The translations under genes and the position numbers were made by a program. A stretch of 64,000 nucleotides of DNA from Alentia gelatinosa (lineage: Eukaryota > Annelida > Polychaeta > Phyllodocida > Polynoidae), in assembly GCA_950022655.1 (NCBI GenBank), contig OX465580.1, positions 97,978,797-98,042,796 on the forward strand, written 5' to 3'. Below, in pieces: positions 27,786 through 40,371 of the stretch (positions are counted from its first letter, which is position 1; each line of letters begins with the position of its first letter). The notes beneath the pieces were generated by a model, which saw nothing but the letters and a program-made list of their open reading frames with translations, was not told the origin of the DNA and did no database searches.

Positions 27786-29049
27786 CTTCTAGCTTTGTTT
27801 TATATTTGCGTCAGTCATCGCTCGATATTGTGGTGTTACAGGCTTGGGGCGCTAGAGGAAGAGGTGTAATACAACCATTATTCAGGATCTGGGGCTATGT
27901 AATTTGAAATTATTGTAGCAATATTACTAGTGGCGTAGCCCTTAGGGTGTTGTAGGAAAAATTGCATGACTAGTACCTTGGATTACATTCGATTCTGTTA
28001 CAGTGGCGATACGTATGCATACGTTCCTCATAAATTCGACCTTGCCGTCAAATAACTGCAGCTACGTCTACGGCATAAAATGGCCAGCAAATATTGAACA
28101 CCTCTTTCAGAATTTAGATTGAAAGCACTCCTAGGTCTGCACCACACCCTCCCTAAGCTGAATCCTCACTACGTCCATACCGAACGGTCCTTAGCAAAGG
28201 AAATAATACCCGCTTTCTCTGTTGTTGCCGACTGCGAATTTGCCCAATTTCCGTACGTTGTATATGGACAGGAGGAGGCTTTGGTCAGGACCTGTTGTCT
28301 GTAAGGCTGAAGCGTCCTCTTCCTTCGTCCGTTTCTCTTAGCCTAACCCTAGTTTACTACCTTGCCATGTCACCCCCGTCTCTCTGCAGTGGTGGTAAAG
28401 CTCGTCCAATCTAAACGGCCGCGTCCTCAACCCAGACCTTTGTATTGTTACTCTACGCCGTAAATCATCGTTATGACGTCACAACTACGTTTTTCTGATG
28501 TTTTGTGATCATTCACTGGTACGTGACCTAATTCCATGCCTGGCAGATCACTGTGATTGACCGGACATCACCTACGACCGGTGGGGTCAGCAACACACAG
28601 CGTCTGAACCGAGTGTGACAGAAACGATGACGTCAGGGACGCAAGAAGTGATCACAACGTTGTCAGCAGCAAACCAAGACACAATTCTGCCTTTATTGCA
28701 AATTCTACAAGATTGAAACAAATAAATGATCTTTTATCTTATTCTAAAGAATTCAAAGGGAATACAAAATAAGGTAATATTTCTTGCAACCACTGTTAAC
28801 CCAATCCTTACGAAAGAATTTTGTGCTGCATCGTGTAGGCGGCGACGCCAGCTCACGTGTATGATTGGTAAGGGCGAGCACCAAATTTAAAAAATGGTGT
28901 CACGTGACCTGATTTTTGTCACTATGGCAACCATTTCATTTTTTTATCAATAATTATGGTGGTCATATCTAAATCCATATTTTGTGTCAAAATGGTGATA
29001 TAGTATTGAGTATTTCATGAATTATGGGCCTAAATTGTAAAATGTCAAA

Positions 29050-29140
29050 TGATGCCATTTGGCATCATTCGCCCGTGGCTGGGGAATGCCATATGGCATC
29101 ATTCGCCTGTGGCTGGGGAATGCCATAGTGACATCATTAG
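29050..29140 (+). repeat. Tandem 40-bp unit, right end
   Basis: Two-and-a-bit copies of a unit containing GGCATCATTCGCC, GTGGCTGGGGAATGCCATA, adjacent to the right TTAA end. Each unit contains a small GATGCCATTTGGCATC-type palindrome. Confidence 0.75.
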
Positions 29141-29155
29141 TAAGGAAAGGGTTAA

Positions 29156-30117
29156 AAGGTTATAGCTATCTTTTCCCTCCATTTGATACATGTAATCAAC
29201 AATACAAAATATCTCAGCAAATCTGTCATAAAATACAAAGAGGTATCCTGTCGGACACATTATGACAATAATCTATTTCAGTAATTAGGGCTGCTTCATT
29301 TTAGGTGATTAAATAGTACGATAGATGTTATGGAACGTTAATATTGGATGTCCTGGTAGGGCCAATAGAAAATTAATCTCGTCTGGTTTTCTGTGTCACC
29401 AGATCGCTTATGCGAATTCATCCTTTTTGTTACATTTTTACCACCGTTGATTAGGTATTACATCTTATTCAAATCATCTACTTACGACGCAGGAGCTGCG
29501 AGGACGAGTGACTCAATGGCGAGCCGTATACGCCGTAACCTGATGTGGAAAAGTCATAATGGCAATTACCCTGCGTTGTTGATATATGGGGATGGTGCAA
29601 GGTGCGCTACTTGGCAGGCAGACCGGCCAGCTGCGCCCTCTTACCGGCCACGAGGCAGAAAATGATCCGGTGTGGAAGAGGTCATCGAGGTCAAATCCTA
29701 CACCGGCCCTAATTTTACAATGGCGGTCCCCAGGAGGCGCCAATAGTGTGGGATGTGGCTATGGGGCGCCGAACTTGTAATAAATCAGCAGGCAAGGAGA
29801 GGGGTAGGGTGATGGCAGCGGTGATTATCATTACCGGAGGCGCGCCATAGCTGCCACCAGAGGTCAGGGTGAGTAATCAACAGAAGGACGGCCCTTGATC
29901 CGGGCATCTCCTTCCTGATCAGTCTGGTACACGTGACACACCCAAGACTGGTATTTACGTAGTAGAAACAATGTTCGTGTGTATTGAAATTGTGGCTTCA
30001 GTTAATTATTGTGAGACTATTGCGCAATGTTTGTGGCATAATTGGATTGAAAGTATTCCGTTTATAAATACGCATATAATTTGTAAATTTGACAGATATT
30101 TCTACGTCGGTCCGCGG
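29156..30117. other. Intron sequence, nothing recognised
   Basis: No gene or repeat recognised between the TTAA-bounded element and the TA microsatellite. A GC-richer patch lies at 29500-29900. Confidence 0.45.
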
Positions 30118-30139
30118 AATATATATATATATATATATA

Positions 30140-30213
<74 letters not shown>
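30118..30213. repeat. (TA)n microsatellite, 96 bp
   Basis: TA run with a single CT interruption near 30140. Confidence 0.95.
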
Positions 30214-30216
<3 letters not shown>

Positions 30217-30280
30217 GGAGATACCTAACGAACTATGTCTGTTTTGAATATTTCACCTGTGATATATAAAGCTATGGTAA

Positions 30281-30375
30281 TAGTGCCAATTTAGAATAGC
30301 TTTTTGAGTTGTATACAACGAACGAATTCATTGTACACAACGAAAAAAAGCTATTATTGCCCCCGTATTGGCACC
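30281..30375. mobile_element. Small hairpin element, 95 bp
   Basis: Left arm TAGTGCCAAT...AATAGCTTTTT and AGTTGTATACAACG pair with the reverse complement of the right arm (GGTGCCAATACG...AATAGCTTTTTTT, CGTTGTGTACAAT). It could be a tiny MITE. An expressed hairpin RNA cannot be excluded, but nothing indicates one. Confidence 0.5.
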
Positions 30376-33300
30376 TTCAACATGCTTTTATATTATCATA
30401 TACCTACAATGTAGTTCCTAAATATTCAAAACTTACTGAAATATTACATTATAGCGACTTATGACTTCACCCAAAGACAAAATACAAGGGTTAACATGCT
30501 GGAAGTGGCTAACAATACGCATTCACTTGCCCATTCGCTGTTTGGTTCGCACAAGCTTGCCGAATGCGGGAGCGGTTCACAGAGACTATGATTGGAGCGA
30601 ATCGCTGAGGGTACTACTGACCCAATACCTTTGCGACATTCATGCTGCAAGTGGCGGCGGCCGAACGTGAACTCGTATGCCTAAATCTGGTTTACTGTTA
30701 TTGTACATACGAATAAAACTTGGGCCATACTTCTAAAACTACTGATAGTGCAGGAACATAGTGGTGTTGTTATGAACGCTTGAACCTGATATTGCAGCAG
30801 TTGCCGACATCTTCATAGCAATCGCTATCCTATCGAAGCCTCGCGCATTCATAAAGCTTGTACGGATCCAACATAGGTTCAGAGAGTGAACTTGCCGAAT
30901 TACTTTACAATCTCCCAGCATAGATTAGGTGCCTATCTGCCTGTCCTGCTGGGTTTTATTAGTAATACTGCGCTCACCCGGTGTTTCCAACCACCATGGC
31001 AGCCACGTTTCGAGGCACCGTGGAGAAATGGGACAGACGTGGGACAACTCGGGGGGGGGGGGGGGGGACAGCATGGCCAGACAAGGGCAAAGATGACGGA
31101 CCCTGAGCACCGTGGCAGATTCTAAAACATTCAGAAAAATCGGCCACGGCAGCCGTGGTGTTAATGAGAATCGTTCTGAGCCGCCGCAGGAACACGTGGT
31201 CAACCCACATAATATGACTGAAGGGGCCCCAAACGCTGGTCGGCCCTCCTGGAGACCGTAGACAATATGAGAAGGACGCGAGACAACTCGGGGGAGGGGG
31301 AGGGGGGGGGGGTGCTACATGGACAATGAAATGCATGTAAAGCATTTCAGACTCCAGCAACTGGGAACACATGTAAATGCACCATGCCCTGAAATAGCAG
31401 GTCCATCACGGAGCCATACGTTTTAGGCTACCGTGGCTGCCGTGGTCGCATGGAACGTAAGAGTCAACACAAAATAAGCGCAAGCACCAAGAAAGATCTG
31501 CAGAGTAATTCCCTTAGATGCACCGACTGCCAGTCCCTCCGCGTGTCCCCCTTTGCCAATCTTGGCATGTCATCTTAGTATTAGCGATTAATTTCGCATA
31601 TTTAAGCTATTTTACCTGGCTCAGGTTACGGTCCCACAATAAATACAGCAATATTTTGTCATTGCGAAACCTTGGTCATTATGGGGAGCTCATAAAATAT
31701 CCCGGAACGGATGAATGACCAGCCGTTCGCCATTTTTAAATTTGCCGCCGATCGGAGTGCCTCGATGTCTCAGCCAATCAGGTAAATCTTTTTCAGAGGT
31801 GCAGTCTGTCACCCAAAGCGTGCAGTCTGTCAGAAACCAAGGTCACCGGCACAAAGGTACATGGCGTGCTGTGCAGTGTGGCTACACTGACTATACCCCT
31901 ATAGGAGCGGTATTTACGTGCATAGGTATATGACAATATCTTGGGTGCAAAGAAGTATACATTATTGCAAATATTAGTAAATGGCAAACGATTAGAGACG
32001 TGTCATGGATCTAGGTACAAGTTATAATGATATAAGGAAAATCTTAATCAAATTAGGTTGTACATCAGTGCAGGAGCGTCGCATACTGGCTTTTAGGCGT
32101 TCGTTTTCTCAGTGTTCAGAGAAGATTGAGAATGGGTCCCAACGCAATTTATTTTTATCTCAATATATATCAGCTGTGATCCTTGAAATCGTTTACATAT
32201 ATATCAAGATTGGTGCTCATTCATCTATGTATGGGACGTAAGTACATATGGAAGCAATCTTAATTGTATTTTCAACACGCTTTAGTATGGACCTATTCAC
32301 GCAAAAAGATCAAACATATCTAAATAACGAGGGTCAAAAACCTAGTTTACCCGGTAAAATATATAGGAATTATAAAATACAATAACTGTATTCTAAAAGC
32401 TTCCGCTGGGATCCGCGTTGTAAATATTGTTTCTGAAGGTACCCACAGGAATCCATAGAATCCGTAAAAGCCGGAAGCTTCCTTATTCAAGTTATTGTCT
32501 TTGCTTAAGCTCTGTTAAGTCGGCACGGTCCGTCCAACTTTTAAATTACAGCGGGTTATTTTTCCCCGTCTTCAGAAAATTCAATCACGGGAAACAGCAG
32601 TTTCCTTTCAGGATGGAAATCATGCCGTTATCTGCAAACTTTAAATATCAATTTAAATCACTTCTCTCTGATTTTTGCTTAATTTTGGAATTCAGAACAG
32701 CACTTTTGTTAATTGGTTAATGCCTTGTGAGGTTGCACTGGCACATTAAGCCGATTCCCTTTGTTTTCACCAATCGACATAAATGTATGGCCATGAACCT
32801 GTAGAGTAATTGTCCCCATCAGGAAGGTTTTCGCAGAAAGGAAATTGTTCTGAGGTCCCTTAATACGCATTATTCATGCCTAACAATGGAATATATTGTA
32901 CAATCCATGTACGACGGTCTGTCTCGTGTACTAAAGTAAAACTCTACTATTTGACGCTTGTGAAAAGGCAGGACTTAACACTAGAGAACTGATCTTTACC
33001 TCTGACGTATGTTCTAACATACTTTTTCTGTATTGAGCTAAGTTTTCCAAGCATGGGAAGGATTTTGTATCAGGTTGCCGTGTATAATTAGTTACTTGGG
33101 GTGTTCGAGTCGCTTGTCCTAACTGACGAATTATATTACACTTTATTGTCAGTTTCTTTTTATATGATTCAAACCAAGATTTAGATGTTTTATTAACGGT
33201 TGTCTGCATTACCTGTTCCATCAGAACGATAGCTCGTTCTTCACTGTCGGCTGTCCTGGAGGCATCGGAAATAGTCTTTTGCTGACTATTGCCTAGAAAC

Positions 33301-34621
33301 ATCACTCTGCCAGAATCTGGTGCCATCTATTCTGACTCTGACACCCGGTCAATAGTGTCCGAAAAGGTTTGAATTTTCTGACTTGACCTGACCGTAAGAT
33401 TTCTTGCCTGTGTTCAACAGTTCTAGCCCTATAGACTATAATATGATGTTATTACAGTTAGAATTCCGTTATATCTCAAAATAATCATCGTATACAGCGT
33501 CTATTCACCTCAAAGACACCACGTACCTTCAAAAAGACACTCTTAGTAAACATGCCAGGGGTCAAGGTCATGCCTCTCACGTTGCAGGCATCGGATACCA
33601 GTGGACACCACAAGTCAAGACACCTATATATAGCCGACGTCGGCCGAAAGCCGCCGACGGCATCAATCTCCCCAGATTATTGTGTTCCATTACTCCGATT
33701 GTACCCGAATAGTAAACCAGACACTGTTAGAATCGTAGTTCGGCTGGGAATTCGGCCAGATGGAACAGCCCCTTTACAGAAGCTTCATCAGGATTCTTAT
33801 CCTAAAACTGTCCATGCATTGAAGAGTAGATCCTTTCTCATCCACCTCTTACAACCAATCTACACATCTCCCAGTTCTACGTATCACCTCCACTATAGAA
33901 CACATCCTAGAACAGGCGTCCTACTTAGCCAGTCAGCCAAGCCTGACCCCAGTGTGGTCCACACGGAATCAAATTCGTCGTCAAGTAAAACAAGTGGAAT
34001 TGAATGAGGCGCAGCAGTGTAGAGGTCATACGCTGGCGTCGACTAATGGAATAAAACCTGGCCTATTAGAGGCGACCATCTAGAGTCGTACTTCGTCAGA
34101 CTGGACTCCAGTGTTCACCGGCATCTGACTGGGCATCTTTAAATATTGAATGGTATTCTCGTATAGTATAATGTAGAAAGCTATTGTGTACGATTTGATC
34201 TAATATGCAGTTGTGCGTGTTATCAGTATTGACATATCATAAGATATAAATCTTAATGATTTATTCTACTCCATTGTAGAACATTATTTAAAAACTAGAT
34301 CATCTGAATGAAACGTTCAAGTAGAGCAAGCATTGCATGGTCTATATAAATTCGGTTATCAATGTGAAGAATATACATTGAAATATAAAAACTGCTGGGT
34401 TTGTAAGATTGATTCCGATTTTTCAGTTTTAAGAATTTCCACATCATAAATTCAGATCCTTCGATTAAGGTTCATGAAGGATACAATCTAGTGTGTGTAC
34501 GCGGACAATATCCTTGTGTTGCCCAGATAGATAGACTAGAACAAAAGCAATAGTAAAGTCCTGTCTCAGCTATGATGACAGCTTCAAGGAATACTGTTAG
34601 CGCCCCTGACCACCATCATCC
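30376..34621. other. Intron sequence with G runs
   Basis: No gene recognised. ACAACTCGGGGG occurs at 31045 and again at about 31284, each leading into long G runs. Open frames at 33552-34007 (plus, 151 codons) and 32931-33326 (minus, 131 codons) have no known motif. Confidence 0.45.
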
Positions 34622-35413
34622 TAAGACCAACGCACACTAGGCGACTTTTCCCGTTTTTAGCGGAAAAGTCGCCGTAAAACTCACCTTGAGACTTTTTTAC
34701 GGTACAATATCGCTATGTGTGCCATGGTTTCCTTGCGATATCGCAGAGGCAATTATGCACCCCCTTTTCACCCCCTTTCCCCCCCGCTGATTTGGGGTTT
34801 GTCGCCGACTTTTCCTTGAGACTTTTCTTGAGACTTTCGAATATAACATGTTATATTTTTTCGCTTGAGACTTTTGACTTTTGGTTGCCACCTCCCGCTG
34901 GGCGGGCCGTTGGCCCGGGTCTCGGGTCCTGGAATTATGCTTTGGGGTCTTCCAGGCCTGGAAAAAGCCTGGAATTCTCACAGAGAGACTGGAAAAACCT
35001 GGAAAACCCTGGAAAATATATTTTTGAATAAAAAAATTCTTTTTAGTATAATTCAATATCATACGTGATATTGAGTTAGAATATATAGGTATAAATAAAG
35101 GTTAAAAAAACCATAAGTGCCAAAATGGCCCACCTCGCATCTATTTTGTAGCTACCAGAAGCCAGTTATCCATTGTTGACACTTTCGGAAAGGGAAAGTC
35201 TCAAGGAAAGTCTCAGGGAAAGTCTCAAAGTGTGCATGCATAGGCCTTGAGATTTTCGGGTAACCTCCTGCTGGGGTGACCGACGCCCAAACAGAATTTG
35301 TCGGCGACTTTTCCCGACCCCTGCTGTGTTTATTGCACCCCCTTGCGATATTTTTCCTAAAAAATCTCAAGCATATCGCAAGGAAAAAAGTCGCCAAGTG
35401 TGCGTTGGTCTTA
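34622..35413. mobile_element. TIR DNA element, 792 bp, non-autonomous
   Basis: Terminal inverted repeat TAAGACCAACGCACACT is exact at both ends, and the match continues with one mismatch through GGCGACTTTT (27 of the first 28 positions). The interior carries many copies of GAGACTTT or its complement, and several blocks are directly repeated (for example GACTTTTGG...CCTCCCGCTGGG against GATTTTCGG...CCTCCTGCTGGG). There is no coding sequence. I could not resolve a target duplication, so the superfamily is unknown. Confidence 0.75.
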
Positions 35414-35825
35414 AACAGCCAGTCATAATTATCATGGCCATTCATATCACAAACTCCACATAATAGAGCAATCATCTAAAACCACTCTGTCCAACCTTAT
35501 ACCAATACGAGCACATATGCAAGCACATATACACATATCATGATTACTGATACCACTGCAGCAATTAGCAATTAGCAATAAGGATGGCTATCTCTACCAC
35601 CCCGAACTACACCCGTCGATAATGACACCGTTGAATTAACAATGTCCACCAACACTACCAGCACTATCCCCACCACAATTAGTATATATGCGAACAAGGA
35701 GTAAGGTGTTGTGACAACGAGCAGTGTAATGTTACATGGGGTTTATTCAGTTCCTCTATTGGTCCATCTTGTAGACAATGTTACGCTGGCGGAAGGCTAA
35801 AGCCAGATACACATCTACCGACTTC

Positions 35826-36363
35826 GGAACATTGATGTACCTTTGTCGGCGACAAAGGAACGGTAATTTGTCTCAGGCAAGCCATCCGTAATTGGGATTC
35901 ACACGATGTGATTCATCTAACTCACAGGGTGTTTTTTCTAAGACAAATCCTGCTGAGATTCTGCACTCGAACACAATCTTTTTCGTCTCAATCATCAGGA
36001 TTAATTTAAAGTGGTATTCACACGATGGGATTTGCGTACCTCACAGGACTCAAAATCTCATGCGATTTTGTTCCTTTTTAGTGGGAAATGTCGCAAATAA
36101 TTACAGGGGGGAAAACATGTCTCAGGGAAATGAAACCCTATAATCTAGATGAAGAAATTATGTTCGAGTACAGAATCTCAGCAGGATTTGTCTCAGAAAA
36201 ACACCCTGTGAGGTACATGAATCACATCGTTTGATTCCCACTTAACGGAGTCGGCCCCAGTCGATAGATGTAGGACAGCTAGGCAAGGGTCAGCCAACGA
36301 TTACTTAAATCGCCTCATTGAGATCTTCTTTTGTCGCCGACAAGTTGTCGTTCAATGTTCCAC
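35826..36363. mobile_element. Nested fold-back element
   Basis: An inner inverted repeat of about 90 bp per arm (35893-35984 and 36155-36243) shares, among other blocks, GACAAATCCTGCTGAGATTC exactly. An outer inverted pair (35826-35860 and 36327-36363) shares GGAACATTGA and TTGTCGGCGACAAA. The loop contains a third, direct partial copy of the inner-arm start (ATTCACACGATGGGATT). This arrangement fits a fold-back or MITE element, possibly one inserted in another. No coding sequence. Confidence 0.65.
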
Positions 36364-37122
36364 GATTGTTCACCAAAAGTTTATCAACATGTTGATAAAT
36401 CCAGTCGCCAACAACGGAACGTTGGTAAATGGCCCCTGATTGGGTGGCCGACACAGGCCGAACGGTTACATTATTCGCCTGTGACAAGTTCACAGATTCC
36501 TATACGATTTGGGAACTAATCGTTCAACCCATAGATGTTTCCTGGGCTCTAGACCCGATTAATAAATTATAAAAAAACAAGAGAGAAAAGGTTGTTTCCA
36601 GATTTGTTTAAAGACTCTGTCTCATCCTTTCAAAAGTACCGTTTCTCAATGCTTGTGAAATCAAGCAATCGAAGGAGACTACTAAATAAATACTGTGTCG
36701 CACGCTGTCGTAGAAGAACCAGCCATGAATCACGCCCACAAGGTTCTGATGTTTCTAAATTACATTGCCTTATCGTGAAAGGACATTCTTTTTCGAATAT
36801 GTTTTTGTTTATATATTAGCCGCTTTTATTTGAGAACAGAGTACTATGAAGTATCCTTTGCGATTTTTTTCCCTTGGCAGTACGTACAGTATATATATGA
36901 TACACTGCAATTATCTTAAAGGTCAGGTTGACAGGTATATGCGCTGTTATATTTTTTGATGGACCAATAAGTCCTTTTTCCATACAATACTAAAGTTCAA
37001 TTTTGATAGGCAATAATTCCCAATGAGAGTTCTAGCAAAGAAGGAGTTTAATAGCCTATTGGAAAAAGAGGTGATAAAGAGATCTGCGTACATGTGTACA
37101 TAACAGGCGGAGTCTTGAAACA
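36364..37122. other. Intron sequence, nothing recognised
   Basis: No gene or further repeat recognised. Confidence 0.45.
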
Positions 37123-37167
37123 CACAGGACAAACTTTATTCATAAAACTTGAAATGACAGTCTTGAC

Positions 37168-37247
<80 letters not shown>

Positions 37248-37330
37248 TGTCCCTATACAGGCGTATTCTGTACATGCACAGGATAAACTTTGCTCATAAA
37301 AGTTGACAAGACAGAGTCTTGACATTAACA
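37123..37330. repeat. 154-bp duplication around a (TA)n run
   Basis: A block starting CACAGGACAAACTTTATTC at 37123 is repeated as CACAGGATAAACTTTGCTC at 37277, and both end GTCTTGACATTAA. The TA run at 37172-37244 lies between them. Confidence 0.8.
37172..37244. repeat. (TA)n microsatellite, 73 bp
   Basis: Uninterrupted TA run inside the duplicated block. Confidence 0.95.
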
Positions 37331-38328
37331 TGCACATTATGTTTACCCTTGATTACATATATTATTGTACATGGATCTTTTTCAAAGGTATATGTGCTGT
37401 TCGGACTCTGTTGGCACTGAGCCGTATTCAACGCTTCTCCCAAGAGTTACCTTACTGTCCCATCACCTTCGATTTGATCCCACTCTAACATAATCTTGCT
37501 ATAGTTGTGCATAAGGTACAAATGGTGGTTTTATTTTTCTCCTCGGGTGAATTCACCCTTTTGATGGTGGATTCTAAGTGTTATAACATTTTGGGGTTAT
37601 GTATTTTGAGGAAAAAAAGATTTGCCCTTGCTCAATAGTCGCGTTGGCCGCCACGTTTAGCTAAGATTAAGGTACAAATGGTGTTAAGACACCACAGAAA
37701 TGATACGTTTCGTCTATCAAAAACTTCAATACATAATCATATATTATCAATTACTTATTTCCAGCACCCTGCTTATCGGACATCAAAGGATGATTATCAG
37801 CACCATGTACATAATACATCTACAGAATACTTTATTGCCTTCAGCAACACGGATTACAAGCACGCACTACCCAGACATACCTAACAATAACTCCACATCA
37901 ACTCTTTACGGTGGTACATCACCCTGGAGGAGAGGAGAGAGAATACAGGTGGTATTCCAGGCCAGGGGTCAGTCCTCTGACGTTAAGCAGGAGGAGGTAC
38001 ACATGAGCATCCCCTCCTCTAGTGTCTGCCTTCACTCCAGGCACGCCCAGAGGAGGCAAGAGGATCAATCCTGGAGAGGATGCAGGGTCAGTACCTGGAG
38101 TGTCAGCCACTGTAGGCTGGTTGGGCGGATAGAGAGGTGTAAGTTGTGTGGTAAGTGGATAGAGGTGAGGTGACTGAGGGGGTGGGGATACTGTTGAGTA
38201 TGATATCGTTGATAACGGAGGTATGATATATGCCTCGTGTTTTGGTGCGGTATCTTTTTGGACATTACACTTTTAGATATGGGCGAAACTTTACGAGATT
38301 GGGGAACGGTTCCAGGGTGGTTAGACTG
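37331..38328. other. Intron sequence, nothing recognised
   Basis: Contains a 157-codon plus-strand open frame (37700-38173) without recognisable motifs or consistent splice signals. Not called as a gene. Confidence 0.45.
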
Positions 38329-38405
38329 CCAATAATATCTAACTTAATTGCTATTTCTAAAAAGTATGTTAACAATTAAGTTTGTTAGCTATATCAGATT
38401 ATTGG
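38329..38405. repeat. Hairpin, about 77 bp
   Basis: CCAATAAT, CTAAC and AACTTAATTG on the left pair with CAATTAAGTT, GTTAG and ATTATTGG on the right. A 15-base G run begins at its right end. Confidence 0.55.
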
Positions 38406-40371
38406 GGGGGGGGGGGGGCTATCAGAGTTATTTATTTTAAGCTGAAAACCTATAACATGATGTAACACACAATTCTACTAAGCATAAACAGAAGTTATGA
38501 TGCGAATAATATATCAACTATACAATTGCAACTTTTTGAATCTGATCTTGCCTTACAGCCATCATGGACGTATTTGTAGTGGAACTTAGTGAAACGAATG
38601 CCAATTTACCCAGTCTGGTCAAAGAAAATACCCCGAGATAGATATCAAAATTGTGTGATTGTCTAATGACACAAAATATCTACTTTTCCAAACTCATCAT
38701 GTCTTGAAATTCTGAGTTCTCAATAAACTTTGGAAAAACAGGTCTTTGAATTTACTAAACTACATTCATCAAAAACCAATCAGGCATTTTGTATTTCACC
38801 TTTTTTCATAGGATGTTTCATTCTTTTTTTAAGAAACTAAGTTGTTCCGATGTATTTCATTATTCTGAGAAACCCAATGTTCATAAATGAACATTACGGT
38901 ATTCATTATCAATATAACATGACTTTCCTTCGAATTACAACACATCTTTATCCCTGAGTAACTGTCTTATTCCCGAAAGGCCTCAGTATGATACTTCGAT
39001 CTCCCAAGACATGCAATACCGTGGCTCGCATACGACTTAATCAGAGACAACCGATCTACCCCTAAACTACCCTAATGAATTCTGTCAATTTCACTCCTCA
39101 TTGGCCCAAGAGACGGTGCAATATGCGGCAGCCAATAACTGCTCCATACAACACTTTCCAGGCATTCGTCAACAAGATCTAGCACTGGTCTGGTACTGTG
39201 GCCTTTTTCATTTGTTGATTTCATTATTCTTCTCATCCCATCCCAACTCTATCCTAGCACACACCCCTCCCTTCCTCCCTCCCTCCCATCCCAAATGAGG
39301 ACTCCTTACCACCGCCCAGCACCCCTATAGTGGTCTGTCTACCCCTCACTCACCTCCGCCTCTGGTTATTACCAGCGGCGGGACCAGTGCCGAGATCTAT
39401 GGATGCTTTACGGGTCCATAATTTGGCGGGTACCAATTATCCTGATGTGTAAACGTGATAAAAATTGTCAAGCGAGCGGGATTTATCGTTGGAGCAGTTA
39501 GAAGACGGCAGATTGCCTGTGGATTCTTGCTGGTAGGGGCACAGGGTCGGAGTGCGAGAGAGGGGGTGGGACACCAGTAGGGGGCGTGTAGGACAAAGGA
39601 GGGTTATTGGATCGGCTCCATTGCCGACCCCCGTTGTAGCCATCTCATACAAATCGGATGGCATTGGTTGGTTAGCTAGAATAGCTTCCAGGCCAAAAAC
39701 TCTATAGATCTACACTGTCAATTTTGTTTGCTATGAAAAATGCCGAAGCGCTTAAAACAAAACAAAAAACCCACAAATTGCCATAGAATAAGAATTAGAC
39801 TTGCTCGCAAATACTTATGCTAGGGTGCACATCTTATAGAATGCTGCCTCTGCGCATGTATGAGTAACGAATATTATTCAAACATGCTGACCACTACACA
39901 TCCATTCCATGGAAAGAAAACACCATAGACTCTTGATGACTCACCAACAGCATAACCACCAAGGTCCAATTTCGACAGTACTTATAGACGTGTTGATCAA
40001 AAAGTTCCTTTTGAGGAAAAGGTGTGTTGATTTCTAAAAGAAGTATGACTAATATAACGTCATGGTAATCAGCCCTATGATTAATTCATTTTTGACAGCA
40101 ATCTGCTGTCGAGCGAACGAATAGTGTATAACTGGTCTCAGTCAGCCCAGTATTTAATAATCCAGCAGGTCCACCCACTGTGTAGCATACAGATCTACAG
40201 TCCACAGTATTCAAACTACCGTAGATCGAGAGAAGACCGCTATTGGAATTCAGATTAGGGGTGAAAAACTCATTATAGTTTATTTTTCTTTTAAGAGAGA
40301 GAAGGAGATACAGTAGTGTGAGTTTGACTGGTACAGAAAGACTTTACCTACTTCCTGAAATCAGAATGTTA
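38406..40371. other. Intron sequence, nothing recognised
   Basis: Two short GC-richer patches near 39230-39420 and 39530-39620. No gene or repeat structure recognised. Confidence 0.45.

Larger units (their letters stand above)
24718..29151. mobile_element. piggyBac-like composite bounded by TTAA, 4.4 kb
   Basis: The left border is TTAA (24714-24717) followed by CCCTTTCAGGATGCATGATG. The right border is GAAAGGG followed by TTAA (29152-29155). The reverse complement of the right end starts CCCTTTCCTTACTAATGATG, about 14 of 22 positions identical. A TTAA target and CCCTTT-type termini are characteristic of piggyBac elements. Both ends carry short repeats with GATGC: AAGTCGCATGATGC occurs twice on the left, and a unit of about 40 bp containing ATGCCATxTGGCATCATTCG is tandemly repeated on the right. 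I recognise no transposase, and SINE-like and palindromic insertions lie inside. It could instead be two separate non-autonomous copies whose ends happen to face each other. Confidence 0.45.

Noticed and set aside
28480..28680. Possible TIR element with TGACGTCA and TGATCA matches
   Set aside because: The matching blocks are not in inverted order, so they do not form a coherent palindrome.
24850..29000. piggyBac transposase inside the TTAA block
   Set aside because: Looked for an acidic N-terminus, DDD motifs and a cysteine-rich tail. None recognised in any frame.
33552..34007. 151-codon plus-strand open frame
   Set aside because: No recognisable domain, no partner exons, and composition typical of chance frames.
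37700..38173. 157-codon plus-strand open frame
   Set aside because: No motif, and an overlapping frame on the same strand is equally open, as in chance sequence.
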